A DNA stretch of 64,000 nucleotides. It comes from Odobenus rosmarus divergens. Taxonomy: Eukaryota; Chordata; Mammalia; Carnivora; Odobenidae. Where the stretch lies: the NCBI RefSeq assembly GCF_000321225.1, contig NW_004450481.1, forward strand, positions 3,086,881-3,150,880, in the 5' to 3' direction. Positions 10,591-20,400 of this stretch are shown in pieces. Position numbers and translations under genes: made by a program. The notes beneath the pieces were generated by a model. The model was not told the origin of the DNA, searched no databases, and worked only from the letters and a program-made list of their open reading frames with translations. Within the stretch, counting starts at the first letter, position 1, and every line of letters begins with the position of its first letter.

Positions 10591-10601
10591 CCCCCCCCCC
10601 C
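10591..10601. repeat. C11 homopolymer
   Basis: Eleven C in a row; the length may be a sequencing estimate. Confidence 0.8.
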
Positions 10602-10789
10602 GGTTGAATCATCCAGGACTTGATTTCCAGCACACTGGGAAGACCCCTACTTCCCAAAGCTGTGCCTCTTCTGGCTGGCAGGTGCCTGAAATTGCACCAT
10701 TAGACAGCTAAATTCCTTTGCCTCTTTTTTCCTTTGCCACTCACGTTTCCCATGTGTATAGCACTTGCTTTATGTTTTCCAAAGCAATA

Positions 10790-10882
10790 TCGGTCCTTGC
10801 CACAGCCTTGGGAAGTAAATCAGAGATTTGTCCCAAGTCACTCAGCTGGAGAGGGAGGAGCCGGGATTTGAACCCAGCCGCG
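10790..10882 (-). repeat. MIR fragment, minus strand
   Basis: 'tttgtcccaagtcactcagctggagagggaggagccgggatttgaaccca' is the reversed MIR core. It runs into a C17 tract. Confidence 0.65.
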
Positions 10883-10899
10883 CCCCCCCCCCCCCCCCC
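10883..10899. repeat. C17 homopolymer
   Basis: Seventeen consecutive C followed by GCCCCCG. It sits at the end of a MIR fragment. Confidence 0.8.
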
Positions 10900-11089
10900 G
10901 CCCCCGAGAGGTTCTCACTCAGCTGGAACTGTTAACTCCAACACGTTACCTGTTGATCTGACAAACCACATTCCACCACTGGAGGTGAGGTACAAGCGAG
11001 TCGGTTCATATCAATTAAAATTAAACGTTAAGGACCTGCTTTGTGTCTCGAGTGCCCTGCCCACATCACATCTGACCCAGGACAGCGCT

Positions 11090-11200
11090 GTATATAAACT
11101 GAAGAACTTAACCACAGTCACATTTGTCTGCAACAGAGACCAGGCCACAGGATTTCACAGCCTGATCCCAAGCCCTTAACCACTACATCGTAGTACCATG
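11090..11200 (-). repeat. MIR fragment, minus strand
   Basis: The end 'cagcctgatcccaagcccttaaccactacatcgtag' matches the reversed 5' part of MIR. It may be the continuation of the fragment at 10,790, with about 190 bases of other sequence between. Confidence 0.5.
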
Positions 11201-12645
11201 AGCATAATAAACAGCTCAGGAGGTGTTTACAGAGTGAGGCACGGAGAGGGCCCTGCAGGCAAGGGGAACAGCCCCACCAAAGGCCCACAGAGGGGAACGC
11301 AGGGCTGTGCTGTGTGCTCAGAGTCACTGGAGGGCAAAGTGAGGGGGGGGGTCATGGAGATGAGCATGGCGGTGCCAAGCTTACCGGGGGGAAACTCAGT
11401 GAGGGAGAGAAGGCTCAGCCCCTCCCCTGAGACATTTCCTGTGCCCGAGGGGGCTGCCTCCAGCTGAGAACATCTCCCTAGGGAGTCTGGTGCTGGGATT
11501 TGTTGCTTCATTCGAAAGCACACGTCTCTGCCCAGCCAGGGCCTTTGGGGCCCAGTGTTGGGGCGCCCACCATCCCCAGCAGCCACATTTAACACCAGAC
11601 TCCGCTGCGGAGGGGGCTGGTGACCACATTGCAGGTAGTGCTCTGCTGGGGATGGAACCCACCCTCTGAGATCCCAGCAGTGCTGCGAATGGGCTGAGCT
11701 TTGAGGGCTGCCTCTTTCTTGGAATGTACGTCGTCTTAGTGGCAACCGGATAAGTGGGCCTGTGTCTCTTCTGGGTTAAAAAAGCAAGTGAGTAGAAATA
11801 CCTCCCAACCAGCCTAGGTGGAGGAGAAGGCGAGGTGCAGCCAGGAGTGTGGCTCTGGGGGAACAGATCTGAGACAGAGTCCTGGCACTTGGCTTTGCCG
11901 TGGGGCCTTGGGCTGGTCTCGTAAACCCTGGAATGCCCAGTTTCTCCAGATGTGACCTGGTACCCCATTGACCTTCGGCTGTAAAGGTGGAGGGCACAGC
12001 CCAACTCCTAAACATGTGTCCAATAATGGTGAGTCTTGGCATGACACCTGGGAGGTCTGGACCAGTGCATTCCCACAGTCTCAGGTCAGATTCTTCCAGA
12101 ACCTGGGCTAAGGATTTGTGTGGCAGCAGTTTATTAAAGGAGTGTTCTCGGGAGAACCCGGGAAGGCTCCCCTCGCTCTGAGTAAGGACACAGTGGCCCT
12201 GGGGCTGGGGACAATCTTCTGAGAGTTGCGGTCAGTGGCTAGTAACAAAGCATGCAGCAGCTAGGGGAAGGAGGCACAGAGCTGATGAAAGGATTGGATG
12301 AGACCTGCATGAACTTGAATTGCCTCGCTTGTATTCTAACGGCCATCCCCAGGCCCAGGCAGCTGCGCCCCGGACCCGTTGCCTCGCCAGAGAATAAAGT
12401 TGACAACATCTTGACTTTCAAGTTTGAAAGATTTTGTCAGCTGTAAGATGGAAGATACTTGGAGAGAGATGAGATCTCTTTTCTTTCCCTAAGAGAACTG
12501 GCCGGTCTCTGGGGGGACGCCTGCCCTCAGGGCACCCGAGTTGGCCAGCTCTGCCTCCAGGTTGGTGCTCTCTCCAGGATGTGAGGATCAGATGGTGGCT
12601 TCCCTCTGCTGTTTGGTGACAGCCAGAGGGAAATAAGGGGCTAGC
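11201..12645. other. Non-repetitive GC-rich stretch, no gene seen
   Basis: Several overlapping open frames up to about 200 codons occur on the minus strand (11,227-12,004), as expected in GC-rich DNA. None shows a domain, motif or exon-intron pattern I recognise. Confidence 0.4.
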
Positions 12646-12712
12646 TACCTCATTCTAGGGCACAGAGCTGCCAAGTAGAGCTGGGATTTGAACTTGGGAC
12701 CATAGTACTGAT
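12646..12712 (-). repeat. MIR fragment, minus strand
   Basis: 'gggcacagagctgccaagtagagctgggatttgaacttggga' is the reversed MIR core. Confidence 0.6.
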
Positions 12713-13116
12713 ATGTGTTATATAATGCTGCATAACACATCATCCCAAAACCCAGTGGCTTAGAACAACAAACATTTATTATGATAGTTTCTGTGGGCCA
12801 GGACTCTGGGAGCAGCTTCCCTGGGTAGTTCTGGCTCAGGGTCTCCCATGAGGCTGTTCTCACACTGGACGGCTGGGGCTGCAGTCATCTGAAGGCTTGA
12901 CTGGGGCTGGAGGTGGGAATACCAAGCCGGCTCACTCAGGCCAGGGGCAACTGGAGGTCTCAGTTCCCTTCCACCGGGCTTTTCACAGGGCTGCTTGAGT
13001 ATGCCCCTGGTATGGCTGCTGGCGTCCCCTTGGGCAAGCGATCCAAGAGAGAAAGCAAGGAGGAAGCCATAATGCCTTTTATCCCCAATCTTGGCCCTCA
13101 CACAGTATCACTTCAT

Positions 13117-13289
13117 CTTTTTTTTTTTTAGATTTATTTATTTATTTTAGAGGGGGGAGGGGCAGAGAGAGAGAGAGAGAGAGAGATGCCCCGCTGAGCA
13201 TGGAGCCTGATACTGGGCTGTATCTCATGACCCTGCAATCATGACCCGAGCCAAAGGATGCTCAACCGACTGAGCCACCCAGGCACCCC
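13117..13289 (-). mobile_element. CAN-SINE, minus strand, internally shortened
   Basis: Poly-T, GATTTATTTATTTATTTTAG, a short GA-rich block and reversed head ending CCACCCAGGCACCCC. The body is degraded ('ccaaaggatgctcaaccg' lacks the usual CAGACG) and no clear duplication remains. Confidence 0.9.
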
Positions 13290-13355
13290 TGCCACCTCTT
13301 ATTAGGAGGGAGTTACTAGGTATGCCATACTTTAGGGAAGGGGAAGAACCATTTT

Positions 13356-13549
13356 TTAAAAAAAGATTTTATTTATTTATTTGACAGAGAGAGACAGCAA
13401 GAGAAGGAACACAAGCAGGGGGAGTGGGAGAGGGAGAAGCAGGCTTCCCACAGAGCAGGGAGCCCGATGTGGGGCTCGATCCCAGGACCCTGAGATCATG
13501 ACCTGAGCCGAAGGCAGACGCTTAACGACTGAGCCACCCAGGTGCCCCA
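13356..13549 (-). mobile_element. CAN-SINE, minus strand
   Basis: Full-length reversed copy, from AAAAAAGATTTTATTTATTT to CCACCCAGGTGCCCC. Only a weak duplication (gaagaacc.. / agaagtacc..) flanks it. Confidence 0.92.
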
Positions 13550-13609
13550 GAAGTACCTTTAAAAGGGAGAAATATCAAATACTTTAGGGACATGTTTTAA
13601 AACCACCAC

Positions 13610-14099
13610 AGTGCAGTACAGCTGCTCCCTACCTGCAGGTGTGTTTGAGGAGTGCTTCCCTCGACCCCCTTCCTGGTTGGCTAAGGCCCCCTGTGTCATT
13701 CTGCCACCCCCCACCCCCCACCCCTGCCCCGGGAGAGAACAACTGTTGCTGCCCCCACCCTTCCTCAGGCCTGGAACACTACCAGCTCTGCTCTCTGGAT
13801 CTCTTCTCTGCTTCCTTGGGCATCTAAGTTCCCAGAGACGGAGGTGAGGGCTCGCAGACCTGGGGTTTCACCTCTGTGCGTGGTCACATCTGCCAAGGAT
13901 GCTGGGGGAGGGGAAGTCTCTGAAGGGCTGAGGGTCGAGGCAGCATCCCTGCCCAGAAGATCTAGTCCACGGGAGAGACTTGGTTCTGGGCAAGGCTGAT
14001 CAACTCAGCGCACACCTACTCTTTGACCCGAGGGTGAAGAAGTACTCAGCCACATCACCCACTTCTCTTTCTAGAGTACTTGTGAGGTGGGGCCCTCAA
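13610..14099. other. Non-repetitive stretch, no gene seen
   Basis: Pyrimidine-rich between 13,690 and 13,740. No gene recognised. Confidence 0.35.
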
Positions 14100-14795
14100 G
14101 GAGCTCAAGCTGAGGCTAGAAGACAGATGTCCTGAGGCAGCTGCTGCTGACCCTTCAGCCACTCTGTCCTTTGTGCAGGGCTGTGGCAGCTGTGAGCCAG
14201 CCCCTGGAAGACCTCCAACCACAGGGGGGTTAACTGACCAAGGGCCCCAGCTCCTGGATCTTGAATCTACCTCCTCATTTGTGCTGAAGCCACGAGGCTT
14301 CCCATGTGCCCATCAATACTGAGTGCAAAAGGGATACTAAGGCCGGCCCACGGATTCCTTGGATGCTCCCTAACTTTGGCTCAAGGACTCCCAGATGGCT
14401 TTGGGGAAAATCCTGTAGACAGCACAGTGGTCTAAGTTGCTCCACCTACATTTCTCCTTCACTCGGAGTTAGGGTGGCCAGAAACTATACGGGTCACCCA
14501 GCTAAATGTGCATCTCAGATAAACGACAGCCAATTCTTAGCATAAGTATGTCCCAAATACTGCATGGGACAGGCTTATTCTAAAAAAGCATTTGCTGTTT
14601 GTCTGAAATTCGTTTGCCTGTGCCTGCTGACTATTTGCTGAATCTGGTGACCCTACTTGGGGTCCAACTCACCTTGCAGACTCCTCTGCTCTCTGTTTTC
14701 TGACCAACATGCAATTCCTCTAATAAAATCTTTGCACATTTAATCCCTTCTTGGCATCTACTTCTCAGAGGGCGGGGACTAACACAGCAGGGCGG
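14100..14795 (+). repeat. Possible old LTR, interrupted by a palindromic repeat
   Basis: The right part, 'gcaattcctctaataaaatctttgcacatttaatcccttcttggcatctacttctcagagg', has the polyadenylation-signal-plus-R/U5 look of an old ERVL-type LTR. Upstream sequence 14,100-14,469 could be its U3. The near-palindromic repeat at 14,470-14,656 interrupts it. Boundaries are estimates. Confidence 0.35.
14470..14656. repeat. Near-palindromic ~190-bp repeat (copy 1)
   Basis: The ends are inverted (agggtggccaga at 14,470; tctggtgaccct at the right), and the inner arms also pair: 'cagataaacgacagc' with 'gctgtttgtctg', and 'cataagtatgtccc' with 'gggacaggcttatt'. The same family recurs at 58,390-58,584 with better preserved arms. 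It looks like a foldback, MITE-like element; I do not name the family. Confidence 0.6.
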
Positions 14796-15581
14796 GCTTG
14801 GGGGTGGGGAGCCCAGTGTGGGCCGGCTTGACTTAAAAAGTTCTGGTTTCCTTACAGCGGGCATGGTCCTGGGGGTGGGGCCCTCTTTTGCTGCTCAAAG
14901 CCACAGTAGTGGGGTCGGGGGGAGGGGAGCTCCTCTCCCTGAGTCCGACTTAGAAGGCAGTTTCTAAGGGAAAAGAAGTTTTAAATCAGTTCTGTAATTT
15001 TAGGGTGCCTGAGAGTTCCACGGGGGAATACAAGGGAAAATGTAGATTTGTGGGTCCCTCTCTCCAGATCTCCCAATTCTAGAGGTCTAGGGTTGGGGTC
15101 AGCAATTTGCATTTTCCCAAGCTCCAGACTTGATTTTGAAACTGCACAGGGAAAGTAACTCGGCTTATTTCGTAAAACTTCCCACAAATGCCGCTGCCTA
15201 TGCTTATTAATCTAGTAGTAGTCAGAATTTTGAACTCAGGGCATCAAAGCTGGGAGTAAGTATGCTTTCCTTTCTTCCTCTCCCCCCTTACTTTCTTGAA
15301 GCCTCTTTCTGGGTTAGAAAAATTTGCTAGGAGTTTGGGTCCTTGAGAAGATAGGGCACACTTTTTTTTTTTAATTTGGTAATGAAAGCAACACAAATCG
15401 CTTTTCACCTTGCCTGTTAGGAGGCTCAGAGCAAGATTTCCTGTAAGTTGTAGTGCTCTTTCTAAATCAGGATTTCTGATACAAGAAATTCCTGCCTCCT
15501 GCCAAGCAAACACTGATGGACTTCACTACACTGGTATTGTTTCATTCCTGGCCTTGATAGTGGATGGTCTCTTTGTTTCTT
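14796..15581. other. Non-repetitive stretch before the provirus
   Basis: No exon or repeat recognised. It ends in the provirus target site ATCG (15,582-15,585). Confidence 0.4.
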
Positions 15582-15585
15582 ATCG

Positions 15586-15916
15586 TGATAAGGAAAATCT
15601 GTGTCCTAAGATGGTCGACCAAGCCAGAGAGAGTGTCCCAGTCCCTGCCCTGGGGCTCTTTCGGGTTCTTCTCCCTGCTCTGCTTCCTGCGCGCACCAAT
15701 CCGGGTCCTTCTCCCTGCCCCGCTTCGTGCACATGCCCAAAGTGCCAAATATGCGGAAGTAGAAGTGTATAAATTCCCCCCTTTTTGCTTGGGGCTCAGA
15801 CATTTGGAGATCACTCTCCTCTGAGCCTGCTGGTGTTAAATAAACCTCCGATCCTCCAAGATCTCTGGGTGCCACTTGGTTCTTCTGTCGGGCGATCCAG
15901 TCCAGGTTCTGTAACA
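15586..15916 (+). repeat. 5' LTR of the provirus
   Basis: It starts TGATAAGG and ends GTAACA (TG...CA). A 40-bp direct repeat lies in U3 (15,662-15,701 and 15,702-15,741), an enhancer-like arrangement. A CCAAT box is at 15,696-15,700, a TATAAA box at 15,768-15,773 and the polyadenylation signal AATAAA at 15,839-15,844. Compared with the 3' LTR it has extra bases near 15,870-15,880 (ctctgggtgcc against ctcc) and several CpG-to-TpG differences. Confidence 0.95.
15768..15773 (+). promoter_or_regulatory. LTR TATA box (5' copy)
   Basis: TATAAA, 66 bases before the AATAAA signal. The matching position in the 3' LTR (23,694-23,699) reads CATAAA. Activity is inferred only. Confidence 0.6.
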
Positions 15917-15918
15917 TT

Positions 15919-15936
15919 TGGTTCCCCGACTGGGAA
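15919..15936 (+). other. Primer binding site, tRNA-Glu-like
   Basis: TGGTTCCCCGACTGGGAA starts two bases after the LTR end. It matches the complement of the 3' end of tRNA-Glu at 16 of 18 positions by my reading; the two changes may be decay. Other retroviral primer tRNAs fit less well. Confidence 0.75.
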
Positions 15937-16597
15937 ACCCAACCGCGCTGGCCCATTGTTGCCACCGGTTTGGGGCAATGGCGGGGTGGTGCCGGAACGA
16001 GAGATCGTAATGGAGAAGGCATGCCCTGCTTAATTTTCGTCAGTCTCCCACCCTGGTCCTTTGGGCCGGTCCTGCTCCACTGTTCCCACCGGACTGGAGG
16101 AGACTTGGTAGGTGAAGACCTGGTCCCGACATTGGATTCTGGTAAGATCTGGGGCCCCAGGACCCAGACAGGCCCATCCCCATTGGGGTGGAAGGGGAGC
16201 CTGATCACCCCCCAGAGACCTCTTAGAGGTCTTACAGGAAGGGATTCCCAGGGAGGGACTGTAATAACTTCTGGAGAGTAAATGTGTGAGTGAATGTGCA
16301 GTCCGACCTGGCTTGCTCAAGTGGACTGATTCTGTGACTCCATGGGCGGGCACACTTACGGTCCCAGAAGCCTAGGGAGTCTGAGTGGGCCTGTCTGCAA
16401 TTCCATGGTGAACAGCATATGGTCTATGGTGGCATCAGAAGAGATTCTGATCGTAAGTCACAACACTGAGACCGCTACGGCTAAGCCTCACCTAAGCTCC
16501 TTTGGGACATGGCCAGATGGGCATCTAATTGGTCTCCTCATCTCAGGAGGCACCCCCCTTTGTCTGTCTCTGTGCCACCACACACGGGGACATCACC
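15937..16597 (+). other. Provirus leader before gag
   Basis: About 660 bases of non-coding leader where packaging and splicing signals would lie. A plausible splice donor (ctg|gtaagatc) sits at 16,141/16,142. No open frame here resembles a retroviral protein. Confidence 0.55.
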
Positions 16598-17850
16598 ATG
16601 GGGTCAGGGCAGAGTAAACCTACAGTTCTAGAGACCATGATCAAAAATTTCAAGAAGGGGTTTTCAGGAGACTATGGAGTCGGGATGAACCCCGGCAAGT
16701 TGAGAACCCTATGTGAATTGGAATGGCCCACCTTTGATGTCGGGTGGCCTTCAGAAGGGACATTGGATGTCCCAACGATTTGTTGAGTATGGAGAATCGT
16801 AACAGGAGAACCAGGACACCCTGGCCAGTTTCCGTACATTGACTCCTGGCTAGGAATTGCTCAGACCCTTCCCTGCTGGGTGCGATTCGCTTGCTATAGG
16901 CAGGGACAGGCCAGGGTCTTAATCGCCTCATCCAAGTGACCTAAAGAAAATCAGCAAAATCCCCAGTCTCCACAAATCCTAGCCAGAGATCCCGAGGATG
17001 AACCGACCCTGCCCCTGCCCCACGCACCCCCAGGACCGCCTACACCTGGCCCTTCAGCTCCAGACACTCCACTGCCATTGGTTTCACTGGCACCCCCCAG
17101 GCCCAAAGGATCAACTGGCACCCCCAGACCCAAAAGATTCACTTTCTCCAGGACCAGCAGCCAGGCTGTGCCCCAGGCTGAGTGCAGGCGCCCTCTAAAT
17201 GCCGGTATGAGAGATGCGGGAACCGAAGAGGCACAATGAAGACGGGATAGTCCAACCTGGCTGTTTCATGATGTATTATCAGCCCTTCACCACCACCGAC
17301 CTCCTCAACTGGAAACATAACACCCCATCCTACTCTGAGAAACCACAGGCCATGGTAGACCTCACAGAATCCCTCTTCCAGACTCATCGGCCAACTTGGG
17401 AAGACTGCCAACAGTTTCTCCTCACCCTGTTTAACCCAGAGGAAAGTAGGAAAGTAATGAAAGGGGCATGGCAGTACCTGGAAGAGCACGCACCAGCGGG
17501 AGTCATCAACCCTGCTGCCTGGGCTAATATGGCCGCACCCAAAAAGCACCCAGCATGGGACTTCACCACAACCAAGGGAGAGGCTCACATCCACCGGTAC
17601 CAGGAAGCCCTCCTCCAGGGAATCTGGGCAGGACCTAAGAAACCCCTGAACTTGACTAAGGTATCCTTGGTCACTCAACAACCAGGGGAGTCCCCCGGGG
17701 ACCACTACAAAAGATTATGTGAAGCCTACAGGTTATACACTCCAGAGGGGGAAGCCCAGAACCCCCTTGGCAAGGGATCAATGTGCCTACTGTAAAGAGA
17801 AAGGGCATTGGAAAAACAAATATCCCAACTGGGGAAAGGCTCAAAAGCCC
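16598..17850 (+). pseudogene. gag: gag remnant (MA, p12-like, CA, NC)
   Basis: Gag builds the virion core. The start is 16,598: ATG in a strong context (caccatgg), encoding MGSGQSKP, an N-myristoylation signal. The matrix frame stops at TGA 16,784-16,786. A proline-rich p12-like segment follows near 17,000-17,200 in other frames. Capsid is recognisable in a 193-codon frame (17,214-17,795); its major homology region lies near 17,670-17,750 (QQPGESPGDHYKRL). Soon after it the sequence drops into the nucleocapsid zinc knuckle at 17,782-17,823 in a different frame, so the capsid-NC linker is deleted. The knuckle reads C-A-Y-C-K-E-K-G-H with the last ligand changed from C to Y. Multiple breaks make a functional product impossible. 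Confidence 0.9.
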
Positions 17851-18240
17851 AGCTGCTACAAGGAAGAACCCTGAGAGGAGTACCTCACAGGCCTTGTGGG
17901 AATGGACTCAGATTGAGGGGGACCGGGCTCTTTCCTCCTTGGCCCCCATGAGTCCATGGTCAAAATGAAGGTGGGGGGGCCAACCAGTGACTTTTATGGT
18001 TGTTGATACTGGGGCCGAGCACTCTGTTGTCACCTCCCCAGTGGCATCTTTCAGCAAAAGGACTGCGACCATCCTCAGGGCCACTGGGATGCAGGCAATA
18101 CAACAATCCTTTTGCCAGGCTTGCCAGTGCAAACTCGGGGGCCACAAGGTCTGACATGAATTCCTTTATCTGCCCAATTGCCCCATGCCTCTCCCGGGCC
18201 GAGACATACTCTCCAAGCTCAGGGCTCAGATAGCCTTTGA
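17851..18240 (+). pseudogene. pro: Retroviral protease remnant
   Basis: The aspartic protease cuts the viral polyproteins. The active-site motif D-T-G-A (18,005-18,016) is intact and is followed by EHSVVT, as expected in gammaretroviruses. The upstream part is out of frame or has stops, and the flap region shortly downstream is disturbed. The motif is in the same frame as the reverse transcriptase start region but separated from it by frame breaks, so no complete protease is encoded. Identification by motif and position between NC and RT. Confidence 0.8.
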
Positions 18241-19141
18241 GCCCACTGGACACACTAGCCTCCAATTGAACCCAAGGCAAAAGGAGACAGGGTCTCTACT
18301 ACTAGCAATTACTATGCCAAGGGAAGAAGAATGGAGGCTCTTCTGGGCCCAGGCCCAACCAAGCAGCCTGCCGGAGTTCAGACTTGCCTTCCCTTCAGTA
18401 TGGGCTGAAAACAACCCACCTGGACAAGCCTGGAATCAGGCACCTATCATTGTTGAACTGATTTCAGGAGCCCAACCTCAGAGGCAAAGGCAATACCCCC
18501 TTCCACAAGAAGCTAAGATCGGCATCCAAGAACAAATGACCAAACTCAAAGAAGCAGGTATTCTACTCGAGTGCCATTTGGCCTGGAATACCCCACTCTT
18601 GCCAGTCAAGAAGCCAGGAGGGGGATACCGACCAGTTCAAGACCTGTGGACCATCAACAAGGTGACCATCTATCTGCACCCAGTGGTCCCGAATCCATAC
18701 ACCCTCCTCGGCCAAATCCCAGGGTCAGCCAGATGGTTCACTTGCCTAGATTTGAAGGATGCCTTCTTCTGCCTCCGCTTAGCTCCCTGGAGCCAGCTAC
18801 TATTTGCCTTTGAATGGTCTAAACCTGATACAGGGCGCCAGATGCAACTGATTTGGATGCACCTCCCACAGGGGTTTAAAAACTCACCAACCCTCTTTGG
18901 GGAAGTGCTGGCCATGGACCTCGCCAGCTTCCCAAAAGAGGCCACATGGTGCACCCTCCTCCAGTATGTGGATGACCTCCTCCTTGCCAGTGACACACAA
19001 AAAGACTGCACAAAAGGCACAAAGGCCCTCCTACAGCTCCTGTCAGACTCGAGATACCGAGCCTCATGGAAGAAGGCACACTCTGCCAACAACAGGTCTG
19101 ATACCTTGGTTTCCTCCTCACCCAAGGGAAAAGAGAACTAG
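18185..19141 (+). pseudogene. pol: pol reverse transcriptase remnant (318-codon open part)
   Basis: Reverse transcriptase copies viral RNA into DNA. A continuous frame of 318 codons covers the fingers and palm. Motifs in order: PLPQEAKIGIQEQ (~18,500), GGGYRPVQDL (~18,617), LDLKDAFFCLRL (~18,750), LPQGFKNSP (~18,865) and the catalytic YVDD (18,965-18,976), all intact. Some conserved positions are odd (FAFEW then KPDTGR). The frame ends at 19,141 after a frameshift near 19,095: the expected YLGF motif (19,102) lies in another frame. So the catalytic site survives but the protein is truncated before connection and RNase H. Confidence 0.93.
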
Positions 19142-19798
19142 GGCCAGAGAGGAAAAGGGTCAACATCTCCCTGCCACAGCCCCAGACTAAAAGGGGCCTA
19201 CGAGAATTCCTGGGGGCTGCAGGATTCTGCTGCATCTGGATCCCTGGGTTCTTGGCAATAGCAAGACCCCTTTACGATCTCTTAGGGGGATCAGATCGAG
19301 AACCCTCTGCCTGGACCGAGGAAGCAGAAGCCGCTTTCACTGAGATAAAGACCGCCCTGGGCGGGCTCCAGCCCTGGGCCTACCAGATGTAGAAAAACCC
19401 TTCAATCTCTTTGTGCATGAAAAGGAAAAAATAGTGCTTGGGGTACTCACCTAGACTGTTGGACCCTGGCAACAGCCAGTTGCCTACCTGTCAAAGAAGC
19501 TGGACCCCGTGGCAGTGGGATGGCCACTGTGCCTCAGGGTGCTGGGAGCCACAGTCCTACTCATCAAGGAGGTGGACAAACTTACCCTGGGGCAAGAACT
19601 TAACGTCAAGATCCCTCACGCAGTTATGTCCCTCATGAACACACAGGGATACAGCTTCCTTTCCAACTCTCTGCTAGCACAATACCAAGGGCTCCTCTGC
19701 GAAAACCCGCGGGTCACCCTTGAAATAGTAAGGACATTAAATCCAGCAACCTTTCTCCCCATGGAAGAGGGGAACCAGACCGTGACTGCTCTGAGGTG
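19102..19798 (+). pseudogene. pol: pol remnant: RT thumb and connection
   Basis: From YLGF (19,102) the RT reading continues in a second frame through REFLGAAGFC and a stop (TAG near 19,391). It then shifts to a third frame (19,509-19,799), where the connection domain is seen ('LTLGQELNVKIPHAV', 'TLEIVRTLNPATFLP'). At least two frameshifts and a stop separate it from the upstream polymerase part. Confidence 0.85.
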
Positions 19799-20400
19799 AC
19801 TGATGAAGTCTATGCGAGCCGTCCAGATCCGTGGGATCAAACCATAAAGAATCCAGAGCTCACACTGTTCAGCAATGGCAGCAGTTACCTACAAGAGGGT
19901 GCCCGGAAGTGGGTTATGCAGTAACCACAACCACTGAAGTCTTAGAAGCTAAGGCATTACCAGCTGGATGGTCAGCTCAACGGGCTGAATTATATGCCTT
20001 AGTCCTCACCCTCACCCTCAGTGAAGGCAAGCGAGTCAACATCTACACTGACTCTCGGTACGCCTTTGCTACTGTACATATACATGGAGCCATTTACAAG
20101 GAAAGGGGCCTCCTAACTGCAGCAGGAAAAGCTATCAAGAAGAAAGAGGAGATACTGAGACTCCTTGAAGCCATCTGGCTTCCAAAGGAAGTAGCAATCC
20201 TACACTGTAAGGGACACCAGAAAGGAGACGACCCCATAGCGTGGGGAAATCGTCTGGCAGATGAGGCAGCCAAGACCACAGCCAATGAGGACATGGACAG
20301 AGCCCCTTCCCTCACCATGGCCCTCACACCCCCGGAAGAAGTCCCTCCACCCAGTTACTCTAAAAAGGAAAAGGAATGGGCCGTGGCTGAGGGGGCCACC
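19799..20400 (+). pseudogene. pol: pol remnant: RNase H
   Basis: RNase H degrades the RNA strand of the hybrid. The first catalytic position, normally the D of a T-D-G-S motif, reads N here (F-S-N-G-S-S; N at 19,874-19,876) and lies in a different frame from the rest. The later catalytic residues are visible in a frame from about 19,890 on: AQRAELYAL, YTDSRYAFAT, HCKGHQKG and NRLADEAAK. So one catalytic residue is lost by substitution and the domain is also split by a frameshift and stop. Confidence 0.88.

Larger units (their letters stand above)
12713..13609. repeat. Ancient interspersed repeat, family not named (copy 2), split by two SINEs
   Basis: The pieces 12,713-13,116, 13,290-13,355 and 13,550-13,609 read as one old element. 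It runs from 'gctgcataacacatcatcccaaaacccagtggcttagaacaac' through 'ctgcagtcatctgaaggcttgactggggctgg' and 'aagagagaaagcaaggaggaagcc' to 'gacatgttttaaaaccaccaca'. I recognise it as a common mammalian repeat but not its name. Copy 1 is at 9065. Confidence 0.55.

Noticed and set aside
11227..12004. Overlapping minus-strand frames up to 202 codons
   Set aside because: GC-rich DNA with open frames in several registers; no recognisable protein feature.
11201..12645. Undescribed gene system in the long repeat-free stretches
   Set aside because: I looked for exon-like frames with splice sites, RNA folds and CpG-island promoters in the repeat-free blocks and found none I could support.
18185..19141. 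A functional reverse transcriptase gene
   Set aside because: Catalytic motifs are intact, but the frame lacks thumb, connection and RNase H because of frameshifts, and it belongs to a decayed provirus.
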